Source: an uncultured Pelagibacteraceae bacterium
GTDB lineage: Bacteria > Pseudomonadota > Alphaproteobacteria > Pelagibacterales > Pelagibacteraceae
NCBI GenBank assembly: GCA_902589345.1
Contig: CACISU010000001.1
Span: forward strand, 186,001 to 250,000
DNA: 64,000 bases
Direction of reading: 5' to 3'
Shown here: positions 1-8,466 of the stretch, one piece after another
Numbering within the stretch: the stretch's first letter is position 1
Layout of the letters: each line of letters opens with the position of its first letter
The notes under the pieces: model-generated
The model's database searches: none
The model's input: only the letters and a program-made list of their open reading frames with translations
What the model was told of the DNA's origin: nothing
Program-made: the position numbers and the translations under genes

Positions 1-1698
1 TTCAAAGGGTTTTAATATTAAAAGTTTATTCTTTATTTCAATTTTAGATCCAATTAAATTAGTCCAATTATGATAAATCTTATTTAGTTTTGCTCTTTGA
101 ATTTTTGATGATAAATTTGTAATACAAATTACAGTTTGTTTTTTATTAATACTTATTCTTTTAAAAGAAAAAATTTTTGAGCCAAGGTTTAGATTGTGTC
201 TTGAGGCATTTGGATGAAATGCTTTTTGTTTTCTTCTGATACTAAGTAGATTCGAAATTTTCTCAAAAAATATGCTTTGTTTAGAATTTTTGTTACTAAG
301 TTTTTTTAAAATATTTTTATAATTCCATTTATATCTATTAACGTCTCTATTATTTCCAGTTATTATGTATTTAGCTTCATCATTAGATTTTCCAAACAAA
401 GAATTAAAGTATATTGCAGGTATTCCTTCAAAAGAGATCATAATTGAATGAGCTGAAACATATCGTTCTAAAAAAAATTTTCCTTTTGAATCATAATCCG
501 TTTTTTTCAGTGCATTGAAAACAGTTATATTTGCCTCGTAGACTTTTTTTAATTTATTTTGAACTTTTCTATATGAAAATTTTGATCCATTTTTCCTTAG
601 TCTTTTAAGAAAATTGTTTAACACTTTTTTGTTAAATATTCCTTCAGTAGGCCTAATACCAATTCCATCATGAGATGATATAAAATTTAAATAACTATTC
701 CCCCTTTTTGTAATTGGTAGTTTTTTACTCCATTGATTTAAATATGAGCTATTCTCAAATAAAAAAGCATGAATTAACAATGGTGGTAGAGAAAAATTAT
801 AAATCCAATTAGCTTCATCATTTTTGCCAAAATAAGTTAGATTTTCTTTTTCGGGTAAATTTGTTTCTGTAACAATTATGGTTTCCACATTTAGATAACT
901 ACAAATAGTTCTTAGAAGTTTAATTATTTCATGTGTTTGTTTTAAATTGATGCATTTTGTACCGCTTTCTTTCCATAGATAAGCAATTGCATCCAATCTA
1001 AAAACAGTTACACCATGATTTATAAGATTAATCATAATTTTTATAAATCTTAATAATACAGATGGATTTTTAAAATTTAGATCTAATTGATCTGCACTAA
1101 AAGTTCTCCAAAGGTATTCTTTTTTATTAAAAATATTAATTTTTTTTAGTAATTTATGATCTCTTGGTCGTATTACCTTTGAAGTATCAAATTTAGAGTT
1201 GATTGTTAAAAAATAATTTTTTCCTGGTTTTTTGTTTTTTAAAAAGTTTCTAAACCATAAACCTCTAGCTGATGAATGATTAATTACCATATCAGCCATA
1301 ATATCGTTTGATTTTGAAATTTTTTTTATATCAGTCCAATTACCAAGTTTATTCTCAATCTTGTAATGATCTTTTACAGAAAAACCACTATCGCTACTTG
1401 AGGGATAAAAAGGTAAAAAATGTATGGTATTGAAATAATTCTTTAATTTTTTTTGAAAAAAAATCTTAAATAATGAAATTGAACTTTTTTTATTTGAATA
1501 AACACTATCACCATAACAAATTATTAATGACGTTTTCTCTGAAATATTCTTTTTTCTTTTTGGATTTTTTTTGTTAAAATTTTTAATTATTTGCACTATT
1601 TCATCTTCGAATTTATCAATATCTTTTTTAGATAAAGATATTTTGTATATATTATTTAGTTTAGATCTTATTTTGTTATTATTTTTTAGAGTTAACAT
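1..1698 (-). CDS. GH13 subfamily 18-type sugar phosphorylase (3' end cut by window edge)
   Basis: At least 566 residues are visible and only the last few are lost at the window edge. The start is the ATG at 1698. The (beta/alpha)8 glycosidase-type catalytic triad is readable: the nucleophile Asp236 in FRLDAIAYLW, the acid/base Glu278 in VTETN, and the third acid Asp344 in SSHDGIG. The LWKESGT...QTH stretch after the nucleophile and the HDGIGIRP motif are typical of the sucrose phosphorylase group (GH13_18), which cleaves an alpha-glucoside with phosphate to give glucose 1-phosphate. Known substrates in this group include sucrose, glucosylglycerol and glucosylglycerate; I cannot tell which applies. 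There is no signal peptide, so it acts in the cytoplasm. It lies 26 nt behind the transport ATPase gene and is probably co-transcribed with it, which suggests that it processes the imported sugar. Confidence 0.8.
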   Translation of the reverse strand, partial: MLTLKNNNKIRSKLNNIYKISLSKKDIDKFEDEIVQIIKNFNKKNPKRKKNISEKTSLIICYGDSVYSNKKSSISLFKIFFQKKLKNYFNTIHFLPFYPSSSDSGFSVKDHYKIENKLGNWTDIKKISKSNDIMADMVINHSSARGLWFRNFLKNKKPGKNYFLTINSKFDTSKVIRPRDHKLLKKINIFNKKEYLWRTFSADQLDLNFKNPSVLLRFIKIMINLINHGVTVFRLDAIAYLWKESGTKCINLKQTHEIIKLLRTICSYLNVETIIVTETNLPEKENLTYFGKNDEANWIYNFSLPPLLIHAFLFENSSYLNQWSKKLPITKRGNSYLNFISSHDGIGIRPTEGIFNKKVLNNFLKRLRKNGSKFSYRKVQNKLKKVYEANITVFNALKKTDYDSKGKFFLERYVSAHSIMISFEGIPAIYFNSLFGKSNDEAKYIITGNNRDVNRYKWNYKNILKKLSNKNSKQSIFFEKISNLLSIRRKQKAFHPNASRHNLNLGSKIFSFKRISINKKQTVICITNLSSKIQRAKLNKIYHNWTNLIGSKIEIKNKLLILKPFE

Positions 1699-1724
1699 TA
1701 ATAATATTTTTTATTCAAAAGAAA

Positions 1725-2777
1725 TTATCTAATCCTATTTTTATCTTTATCAAAAAATAATACCTTATCTTTTGAAAAAGATATTTTTAGTGAATTATTA
1801 TTAATATTCTCTGATGATTTAATTATAATTTGATTTTTTAAAACTTTAGAATAAATGATTTTTTCAAATCCTAGATTTTCAACATGATCGATTTTAGCGT
1901 CTACCTGAATTTCACGATCATTTTTTATACTTATATCTTCAGGTCTAATACCAAGATAAATCTCATCATTAAATTTAAAATTTTTAAAAGTTATTTTATT
2001 ATCGAATAAGTGCAAAGTGTTTGAATTAGTAATATGTTCTTTAGTAATTTTAATTATATTCATTTTTGGCGATCCAATAAATTCTGCAACAAAAATATTA
2101 TTAGGATCTGAATAAATCTCATTAGGTGTTCCATATTGTTCAATATTTCCCTTATTAAGAACTACAATTCTATCAGCTAATGTCATTGCTTCAACTTGAT
2201 CATGAGTTACATATATAATATTTGAATTCATTTTTTTATGTAGCTTATATATTTCAACTCTCATTTCAGATCTTAAAGCTGCATCAAGGTTTGATAATGG
2301 TTCGTCAAATAAGAAAACCTTTGGACTCCTTGTGATCGCTCTACCAATTGCAACTCTTTGTCTTTGTCCACCTGAAAGCTGTTTAGGTTTTCTTTCAAGC
2401 AGATCCTCAATTTGAAGTGTAGCAGCAGCATTATTAACTTTTTGGTTAATTTCACTTTTTGGAATTTTTTCCATTTTTAAGCCAAAAGCCATATTTTCAA
2501 AAACATTCATGTGTGGATACAAAGCATACGATTGAAAAACCATTGCAATTTCACGTTTAGAAGGAATTAAATTATTTATAAGTTTATTATCTAAATAAAT
2601 TTCTCCTATATCAACTGACTCTAAACCTGAGATCATTCTCAAAAGCGTAGACTTTCCACATCCTGATGGACCAACTAAAACAACAAATTCTCCATCGTTT
2701 ATTTTTATATCAAATTTATTTATTACCTTGTTTGATCCAAAACTTTTTTCGATATTTTTTAGTTCAATAGACGCCAT
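1725..2777 (-). CDS. ugpC: Sugar ABC transporter ATP-binding protein, UgpC/MalK type
   Basis: This 350-residue ATPase powers the importer encoded on the other side of the divergent promoter. Motifs in order are Walker [10 protein letters not shown] near residue 36, the signature [14 protein letters not shown] near 134, Walker [13 protein letters not shown] near 154, and the switch histidine in [14 protein letters not shown]. The C-terminal 110 residues form the TOBE/MalK-type regulatory domain (LGIRPEDI). The name reflects the family only; UgpC-like ATPases often serve several carbohydrate importers, so the substrate is not glycerol phosphate by necessity. It starts a two-gene minus-strand unit with the phosphorylase. 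Confidence 0.88.
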   Translation of the reverse strand: MASIELKNIEKSFGSNKVINKFDIKINDGEFVVLVGPSGCGKSTLLRMISGLESVDIGEIYLDNKLINNLIPSKREIAMVFQSYALYPHMNVFENMAFGLKMEKIPKSEINQKVNNAAATLQIEDLLERKPKQLSGGQRQRVAIGRAITRSPKVFLFDEPLSNLDAALRSEMRVEIYKLHKKMNSNIIYVTHDQVEAMTLADRIVVLNKGNIEQYGTPNEIYSDPNNIFVAEFIGSPKMNIIKITKEHITNSNTLHLFDNKITFKNFKFNDEIYLGIRPEDISIKNDREIQVDAKIDHVENLGFEKIIYSKVLKNQIIIKSSENINNNSLKISFSKDKVLFFDKDKNRIR

Positions 2778-2942
2778 AAAATTATTTCAACTTAGAGTTT
2801 AGTTTTAATAGTTAGACTTTATATTAAGCAAAAAATGAAGTTAATGTAAAATTTGCATACCTGCCATATTTTTTTTGCAGATTTATTATTAAGACAAATT
2901 TTGATAGGTTTTTGCGATTAATTAATAATGATAGGAGGTATA
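2778..2942. promoter_or_regulatory. Divergent control region of the sugar uptake locus, with a strong ribosome-binding site
   Basis: This 165-bp AT-rich spacer separates the ATPase gene (minus) from the binding protein gene (plus) and must hold both promoters. I cannot fix either -10/-35 pair with confidence. On the plus strand AGGAGG at 2933-2938 stands 4 nt before the ATG at 2943. That decides the binding-protein start over the in-frame ATG at 2928, which lies upstream of the Shine-Dalgarno site. A consensus site this good is uncommon in this window and fits a highly expressed periplasmic protein. Confidence 0.6.
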
Positions 2943-4265
2943 ATGAAAAAATTATTAGCATACATATTTGCTTTTTCATTTCTTTTTAACTCAAGTTACG
3001 CCGGAATTACATTCTGGACTACAGAGGTTCAGCCAGAAAGAATGAAAAAACAAGAAATGATGGCCAAGGCTTTTGAAGCTAAAACTGGAATTAGCGTTGA
3101 AGTAATACCCGTTGAAGAAAAAGATCTTGGAACAAGAGCTACTGCAGCTGCAGCAGCAGGAAACTTACCAGATGTGATTTATCACACATTACAATATGTT
3201 TTACCATGGGCCGAAGCAGGCATATTAGACGTTGATGCAAATAACGCTGTAGTTAAGTCGTTAGGTAAAAAAACATTTGCACCAGGTGCATTGAATATGG
3301 CTAAGAAGGGTGGAAAAATTGCAGCTGTTCCAGTTGATGGCTGGACTCAAATGGTTGTTTACAGAAAAGACCTATTTGCTGCAGCTGGTTTAGAGCCACC
3401 AACTTCATATGCAAACATAGTTAAAGCAGTTAATGCATTATCAAGTAATGATATGTTTGGTTTTGTAGCTGCTACAAAAACAGATGAAAACTTTATGAGC
3501 CAAGTACTTGAACATGTACTTTTAGCTAATGGAGTTAATTTTGTTAAAAAAGGTGGAACTAAAAAACAAGGTAAAGCTTTAAAGAATTCTTTAGAATTTT
3601 ACAAAGTCATTGCTAAAGCAAGTCCTCCAGGAGAATTATTCTGGAAACAATCAAGAGCATTATACTTTGCAGGAAAAACACCAATGATAATTTGGTCTCC
3701 ATTTATTATGGATGAGTTAGCGGGTTTAAGAGACTCTGCTCCTCCAACAATAAATAGCGATCCAACATCACCAGAATTAGCTTCTAAAACTGGTTTCATT
3801 ACTAATTTTAGTGGACCTAACAATAAAAAAGGTGCTGCTTGGGCTGATGTAAGATACTTTGGTATCACTGCGGATGCAGATACTGATGAAGCTAAAAAAT
3901 TCATTGAGTATTCAATGAGTGAGGGCTACACAGCAACATTAGGAATTGCTCCAGAAGGAAAATTTCCAGTAAGAAGAGGAAACAAGAGTGACCCTAATGC
4001 TTACACAAAAGCTTGGAGTAAATTACCAGTTGGTGTTGATAGAAAAGCTCCTTTAACTGACCTTTATTCAGCAGATGTTATTGATAACATCGTTGCAGGT
4101 TTAGATACTGCAAACAGATGGGGTGTTAAAGAGGGTGAACTTTCTAGAGCATCAAAAATTATCAATTCTCAATTTTTAAATAGAATCACTAGAGAATATA
4201 TTGATGATCAAATCTCAGTTGATGAGGCCGTTAAGAAAATTAACGCTGAACTGGCTAAGTTTTAA
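2943..4265 (+). CDS. Sugar ABC transporter substrate-binding protein (SBP_bac_1 family)
   Basis: The 440-residue periplasmic protein opens with a clear signal peptide, MKKLLAYIFAFSFLFNSSYA, cut before GITFW. The mature N-terminus (ITFWTTE, then a conserved helix, then GISVEVIPV) and the YHTLQYVLPWAEAGIL region fit the family-1 carbohydrate-binding proteins of MalE/UgpB type. It delivers the substrate to the two permeases encoded just downstream. A tight hairpin follows the stop codon, so this gene is probably expressed more strongly than the permease genes. The exact ligand cannot be read from sequence; the linked phosphorylase suggests an alpha-glucoside. Confidence 0.88.
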   Translation: MKKLLAYIFAFSFLFNSSYAGITFWTTEVQPERMKKQEMMAKAFEAKTGISVEVIPVEEKDLGTRATAAAAAGNLPDVIYHTLQYVLPWAEAGILDVDANNAVVKSLGKKTFAPGALNMAKKGGKIAAVPVDGWTQMVVYRKDLFAAAGLEPPTSYANIVKAVNALSSNDMFGFVAATKTDENFMSQVLEHVLLANGVNFVKKGGTKKQGKALKNSLEFYKVIAKASPPGELFWKQSRALYFAGKTPMIIWSPFIMDELAGLRDSAPPTINSDPTSPELASKTGFITNFSGPNNKKGAAWADVRYFGITADADTDEAKKFIEYSMSEGYTATLGIAPEGKFPVRRGNKSDPNAYTKAWSKLPVGVDRKAPLTDLYSADVIDNIVAGLDTANRWGVKEGELSRASKIINSQFLNRITREYIDDQISVDEAVKKINAELAKF

Positions 4266-4278
4266 ATAATAAATTTAT

Positions 4279-4311
4279 AAAAAGCGGATAATATAATATT
4301 ATCCGCTTTTT
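4279..4311 (+). terminator. Intrinsic terminator or mRNA-stabilising hairpin between binding protein and permease
   Basis: A perfect 15-bp inverted repeat (4279-4293 with 4297-4311) closes a 3-nt loop. The stem holds AGCGGATAAT and ends in five U residues, all inside the arm. It ends only 3 nt before the permease ATG. It could end most transcripts after the binding protein, or protect that message from 3' decay. Confidence 0.85.
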
Positions 4312-4314
4312 ATT

Positions 4315-5574
4315 ATGAGTGTTTCATTATCAAAATTAGAAAAAAGAACTGCTTACACTTTAGTTTTACCTGCAGTCCTATTAGTTTTTGCAATTGTATT
4401 ATTTCCTATATTTGCAAATGTGTGGATCAGTTTTAAAGATATTGAATTAAAAGATATTAGAATTCCAGAACCAAGAGCAAAAAAAATTGTTAAATCAATT
4501 TCTGAAAATGAATCAGAATTAAAGGTGATTTATAAATTACGAAATAGTTCATTAATACAGGAAATAAGAAATGTTCAATTCCAAGATAAATTTCCAAAAA
4601 ATATTTCACCTATTGATCTTGATCCAAGATGTAATTTTAAATCTAAAAAGATCATTTGTGATTTTGGAAACTGGGAGGCAAAGTACAGAGAAAACTTTGA
4701 AATAATAATTAAAAATACTAACGATGAAAGAATTGATAAAAAAATAATAAAATCTCGAAAACCAATATTAAGTGGGACAGCAAACAATCCATTACTGACT
4801 ACAAATTTTACATTAAAAAACTTTAAAAAAGTCTTTTATGAAAATAATTTTGTTGAGTTGCTTTTAACAACATTTTACTTCACTTTTTTTGGCACTGTAG
4901 GTGCAATTATCTTTGGAATTTTAGCAGCACAATTAGTTAACCAGAATATTCGAGGTCGAACTTATATGCGTGGTATTTTACTTTTTCCGTATGTAGGTCC
5001 TGTTGTTGCGTTAGCTTATACTTGGACTTTATTGCTAGATCCAAATAGCGGAACTTTGAATGCATTGCTGGTTAATTTTAATATCATAGAAACACCAATA
5101 AATTTATTAGGCCAAAAATATATTACATTGAGTATTTTAGGTTTTGAATTTAAATTAAGGTTAGCTTTAACTACTGTAATATTTTTTGAAATTTGGCGTT
5201 ATTTTCCTCTAGCTTTTCTTTTTATTTTAGCAAGATTACAAGCTATTCCACAAAGTTTGTATGAAGCAGCAGAGGTTGATGGAGCAAGTCCAACCCAAAA
5301 ATTTATCCACATAACACTCCCTCAAATTACAGCAATCATCTCAATTTTATTTATGATTAGGTTTATTTGGAACTTTAATAAATTTGAAGATATCTTTTTA
5401 TTAACGGGTGGGGCATCAGGAACAAGAACTTTACCCATTAATGTTTATCAACAAGGCTTTGCGGTATCAGATATTGGGATGGGCTCTGCTGTTTCAATAG
5501 TAATTGTAATGCTACTTTTAAGTTTCATGTTTATTTATTTTAGATTAGTTGGAAAAAAAGCAAATGAAGATTAA
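4315..5574 (+). CDS. Sugar ABC transporter permease, MalF-like, with a periplasmic beta-sandwich insert
   Basis: The 419-residue inner-membrane permease has a first helix at about residues 12-35, then about 130 soluble residues, then five or so further helices. The cytoplasmic EAA loop that docks the ATPase is clear at about residue 318 (YEAAEVDGASPTQKF). The soluble insert carries Cys106 and Cys115 in a CNFKSKKIICDFG context, followed by a regular strand pattern. It looks like a DUF11-type beta-sandwich, in the same place as the P2 loop of MalF. The start is the ATG 3 nt after the terminator hairpin and has no visible Shine-Dalgarno site. Confidence 0.85.
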   Translation: MSVSLSKLEKRTAYTLVLPAVLLVFAIVLFPIFANVWISFKDIELKDIRIPEPRAKKIVKSISENESELKVIYKLRNSSLIQEIRNVQFQDKFPKNISPIDLDPRCNFKSKKIICDFGNWEAKYRENFEIIIKNTNDERIDKKIIKSRKPILSGTANNPLLTTNFTLKNFKKVFYENNFVELLLTTFYFTFFGTVGAIIFGILAAQLVNQNIRGRTYMRGILLFPYVGPVVALAYTWTLLLDPNSGTLNALLVNFNIIETPINLLGQKYITLSILGFEFKLRLALTTVIFFEIWRYFPLAFLFILARLQAIPQSLYEAAEVDGASPTQKFIHITLPQITAIISILFMIRFIWNFNKFEDIFLLTGGASGTRTLPINVYQQGFAVSDIGMGSAVSIVIVMLLLSFMFIYFRLVGKKANED

Positions 5575-6757
5575 ATCTTTAATAATATTTTTAGTTATAT
5601 CGTCTTTTTTTCTCACATGTATTTTGTCTATTTGGAAAATTATGTCTACGTTACAAGGTTTAAGTTTCACAAATTTAAACATCACACTAGTTTTCTCAAT
5701 TGGAATTTTTTTATCTTTATTATTTGTTATAATTGGCAATAAGATTAATCACTTAATAAAGATTTTTGGGTTATCATTTTTATTTTCAATTTTATATTTT
5801 TATTTAAATGAAGCATCTCCCTATTGGTATATTCTTGGAGTTTTCTTAATTACTTTATTTTTTACGAATAAACTCAAAAAATATAGTATCCAATCCTTAA
5901 AGGAAGATTTCATATCTGAAAAAATTATTTTTGATTTCATCACATTATTCGGCATTGTCTTTTTTGCTTTTGTAATTTTATTTCCATTTTACATTATGCT
6001 TGTTACAAGCTTTAAAACTCAGATAGCCTTGTTAGTTAATCCTTTAGATTTTAGTTTAGATTTTTCTAAAAACTTAACTGAATTATTCAAATCTTATTTT
6101 GTAATCTTTGATACATATAATTTTACAAGATATATCTTAATAAGTTCAGCAGTATCAATTGGAACTGTTATTGTAACACTACTATTTGCAATACCAGCAG
6201 CTTATGCAGTAGCAAGATTAAATTTCTTTGGTAAAAACTTTTTATCAACTTCAATTTTAATTATCTATATGTTTCCAGCTATAGTTTTAGTTATTCCTTT
6301 ATATACCGTGTTCAGTCAACTTGGATTAAGAAATTCAATTTTTGGATTATTGATAGTCTACACAGCTACTACTTTACCAGTCGCTATCTATATGTTGCAA
6401 GGCTATTTTAAAAGTATTCCAAAAGAAATTGAGGATGCAGGTATTATGGATGGTCAGAATTGGTTTGGTATAATTTTAAAAATTATTATTCCTTTAAGTT
6501 TACCAGCTATTGCGTCCGTTGCTTTATATGTCTTTATGATAGCATGGAATGAATTTCTCTTTTCTTTGATGTTTTTAGATAGTCCTAAATCTTTTACTTT
6601 ATCAAGAGCTATCCAATATTTAAGTGGAGATGCTGAAACTCCTCGTCAATATTTAATGGCGGGATCCGTCGTAGTCACTTTACCAGTGCTTTTTATTTTC
6701 ATATATTTTGAAAAATATCTTGTAAGCGGTTTAACTGCTGGAAGTGTAAAAGAATAA
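5564..6757 (+). CDS. Sugar ABC transporter permease, MalG-like, with extra N-terminal helices
   Basis: I choose the ATG at 5564, which overlaps the previous stop by 11 nt; an in-frame TTG at 5549 is less likely. The product has 397 residues, about 100 more than MalG. Four hydrophobic segments (about residues 5-27, 41-57, 63-80 and 85-100) precede the normal permease core, which begins near residue 124. The ATPase-docking loop near residue 290 reads EDAGIMDGQNWFG, a variant of the EAA motif. It pairs with the MalF-like permease to form the transport channel. Confidence 0.85.
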   Translation: MKIKSLIIFLVISSFFLTCILSIWKIMSTLQGLSFTNLNITLVFSIGIFLSLLFVIIGNKINHLIKIFGLSFLFSILYFYLNEASPYWYILGVFLITLFFTNKLKKYSIQSLKEDFISEKIIFDFITLFGIVFFAFVILFPFYIMLVTSFKTQIALLVNPLDFSLDFSKNLTELFKSYFVIFDTYNFTRYILISSAVSIGTVIVTLLFAIPAAYAVARLNFFGKNFLSTSILIIYMFPAIVLVIPLYTVFSQLGLRNSIFGLLIVYTATTLPVAIYMLQGYFKSIPKEIEDAGIMDGQNWFGIILKIIIPLSLPAIASVALYVFMIAWNEFLFSLMFLDSPKSFTLSRAIQYLSGDAETPRQYLMAGSVVVTLPVLFIFIYFEKYLVSGLTAGSVKE

Positions 6758-6821
6758 ATGTTTTCAATATATTTTTTAGGTTTTTAGTTCTTGACAATTT
6801 ACAACAATTAGAACAGAGTAA

Positions 6822-6969
6822 AGCTAATACGGGAGAGACCAATTTAATTGGCGCCGAAGGAGCAACCACCCCGGAAACTCTCAGGCAAAAGGACCGTACA
6901 TATTAACTCTGGAAAGAGAATTATTCTCGCCGAAGGAGTAAATCTCTCAGGCAAAAAGACAGAGGGGGT
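6822..6969 (+). promoter_or_regulatory. Tandem glycine riboswitch upstream of gcvT
   Basis: Two consecutive glycine aptamers are recognisable. Aptamer I spans about 6825-6900, with GCCGAAGGAGCAA at 6852-6864 and CTCTCAGGCAAAAGGACCG ending at 6897. Aptamer II spans about 6902-6965, with GCCGAAGGAGTAAA at 6929-6942 and CTCTCAGGCAAAAAGAC ending at 6960. P1 of aptamer II can form from CTCTG 6907-6911 with CAGAG 6960-6964. A TTGACA box at 6791-6796 lies about 30 nt upstream and may be the -35 element. The riboswitch controls the glycine cleavage operon; glycine-activated control of gcvT is known in SAR11. No terminator follows aptamer II, so control is probably at translation. Confidence 0.95.
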
Positions 6970-6982
6970 AATTAGAGTTAAT

Positions 6983-8086
6983 ATGGAAACAAAAAAAACG
7001 TCTTTAAATAATCTTCACCAAAGAAATCAAGCTAAGTTTGTTGAGTTTGCTGGTTACGAGATGCCTATACAATATAGCAAAGGTATTATTGAAGAACATA
7101 AATTTACAAGAAAACATTCTGGAATTTTTGATGTTTCTCACATGGGTCAGTTATTTATTTATGGAGGAGAAAATTTAACTATAGAACTTGAAAAAATTTT
7201 TCCACTAGATTTAAAGAATTTAAAACAAAACAGTTCAAAATATAGTTTTTTAATGAATGAAGAGGCTGGAATATATGATGATTTGATAATCACAAAAATT
7301 GAAGAAGGTTATCTCATCATATTAAACGCAGCATGCAAAGAAAATGATTTTCAAATTTTATCTAAATTATTAGGTGGTAATTTTAAAATGATTTTAGAAA
7401 ACGAAAGAGCTTTAGTGGCACTACAAGGACCTAGATCTGTTGAAATTTTAAACTCAGTTTTAAATGGAGTTGAGAAATTGAATTTTATGACAGGCAAATG
7501 GATTGATTTTAAAAATCAAAGATTATTTGTGACAAGATCTGGATACACCGGCGAAGATGGATTCGAAATATCTATATTAAATAATTTTGCTGAAGAATTT
7601 ACTCAAAAATTAATTGATAAAGGAGCACAACTTATAGGACTTGGAGCAAGAGATACTTTGAGATTAGAAGCTGGGCTGTGTTTATATGGTCATGAATTAG
7701 ATATTAATAAAACCCCAATTGAAGCAAACCTTAAATGGGCAATTTCAAAAGAAAGATTGTCAAATGGAGGGTTTGTTGGATCTGAGAAAATTATGAATCA
7801 AATTCAAGGTGGAACAAGCCAAATAAGGGTTGGTATTAAACCAGAAGGTAGATTAATTGCGAGAGAAAAAACAAAAATTTTCAAAGGAACTGACAAGCAA
7901 ATTGGAGAAATCACAAGTGGAACTTTTGGTCCAAGCATAAATAGACCTATTGCTATGGGATATGTTGATAAAGAATTTTCAAAAATAGATACTAAGATTT
8001 TTCTTGAAGTAAGAGGAAAAAAATATCCAGCAAATATTTGTGAGTTACCATTTTACAAAAAAAATTATGTGAAAGGAGTAAATTAA
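6983..8086 (+). CDS. gcvT: Glycine cleavage system T protein (aminomethyltransferase)
   Basis: GcvT moves the methylene group from the aminomethyl-lipoyl arm of GcvH to tetrahydrofolate and releases ammonia. The true start is the ATG at 6983, giving 367 residues, the usual family length; the frame stays open through the riboswitch, so a start at 6848 would be spurious. The folate-binding fold shows in [37 protein letters not shown] and [20 protein letters not shown]. The gene leads a gcvT-gcvH-gcvP operon and overlaps gcvH by 1 nt (TAATG). Confidence 0.96.
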   Translation: METKKTSLNNLHQRNQAKFVEFAGYEMPIQYSKGIIEEHKFTRKHSGIFDVSHMGQLFIYGGENLTIELEKIFPLDLKNLKQNSSKYSFLMNEEAGIYDDLIITKIEEGYLIILNAACKENDFQILSKLLGGNFKMILENERALVALQGPRSVEILNSVLNGVEKLNFMTGKWIDFKNQRLFVTRSGYTGEDGFEISILNNFAEEFTQKLIDKGAQLIGLGARDTLRLEAGLCLYGHELDINKTPIEANLKWAISKERLSNGGFVGSEKIMNQIQGGTSQIRVGIKPEGRLIAREKTKIFKGTDKQIGEITSGTFGPSINRPIAMGYVDKEFSKIDTKIFLEVRGKKYPANICELPFYKKNYVKGVN

Positions 8087-8466
8087 TGAGTGAAGTTAAA
8101 TTTTCAAAAGAACATGAGTGGATTAGTTTAGAAGGGGATGTAGCCACCATAGGCATTACAAAGCATGCAACAGAAATGCTTGGAGATATAGTTTTTGTAG
8201 AACTTCCTGAAAAAGGATCTAATGTTGAAAAAGATGGAACAGCAGGAGTAGTAGAGTCAACTAAATCAGCAAGCGATGTATATACTCCAGTAAGTGGAGA
8301 AGTTATGGATACCAATCAAGCAATTGTGGACGATCCTTCAAAAATTAATGAAGATCCCGAAGGTTCAGCTTGGTTTTTTAAATTGAAGATGAAAGATAAC
8401 TCCGAACTGGATTCATTAATGAATAGTGAAGAATATGAAAAATTTTCAAAAGAAAGTAGCAGTTAA
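8086..8466 (+). CDS. gcvH: Glycine cleavage system H protein (lipoyl carrier)
   Basis: This 126-residue carrier protein holds the lipoyl arm that shuttles the aminomethyl group between GcvP and GcvT. The lipoylated lysine is Lys60 in [11 protein letters not shown]. The start is set by a GAAAGGAGT Shine-Dalgarno site at 8071-8079 and the TAATG overlap with gcvT. Its stop directly abuts the gcvP start. The lipB gene at 45794-46417 would help supply the lipoyl group. Confidence 0.97.
   Translation: MSEVKFSKEHEWISLEGDVATIGITKHATEMLGDIVFVELPEKGSNVEKDGTAGVVESTKSASDVYTPVSGEVMDTNQAIVDDPSKINEDPEGSAWFFKLKMKDNSELDSLMNSEEYEKFSKESSS

Noticed and set aside
2928-2942. Upstream ATG start for the sugar-binding protein
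   Set aside because: It precedes the Shine-Dalgarno site and would spoil the N-terminal signal peptide.
5549-5563. TTG start for the second permease
   Set aside because: An ATG lies 15 nt downstream and begins directly at the hydrophobic N-terminus.
6848-6982. In-frame N-terminal extension of gcvT through the riboswitch
   Set aside because: The frame is open by chance. The bases are the conserved glycine aptamers, the peptide matches no GcvT N-terminus, and the ATG at 6983 gives the normal length.
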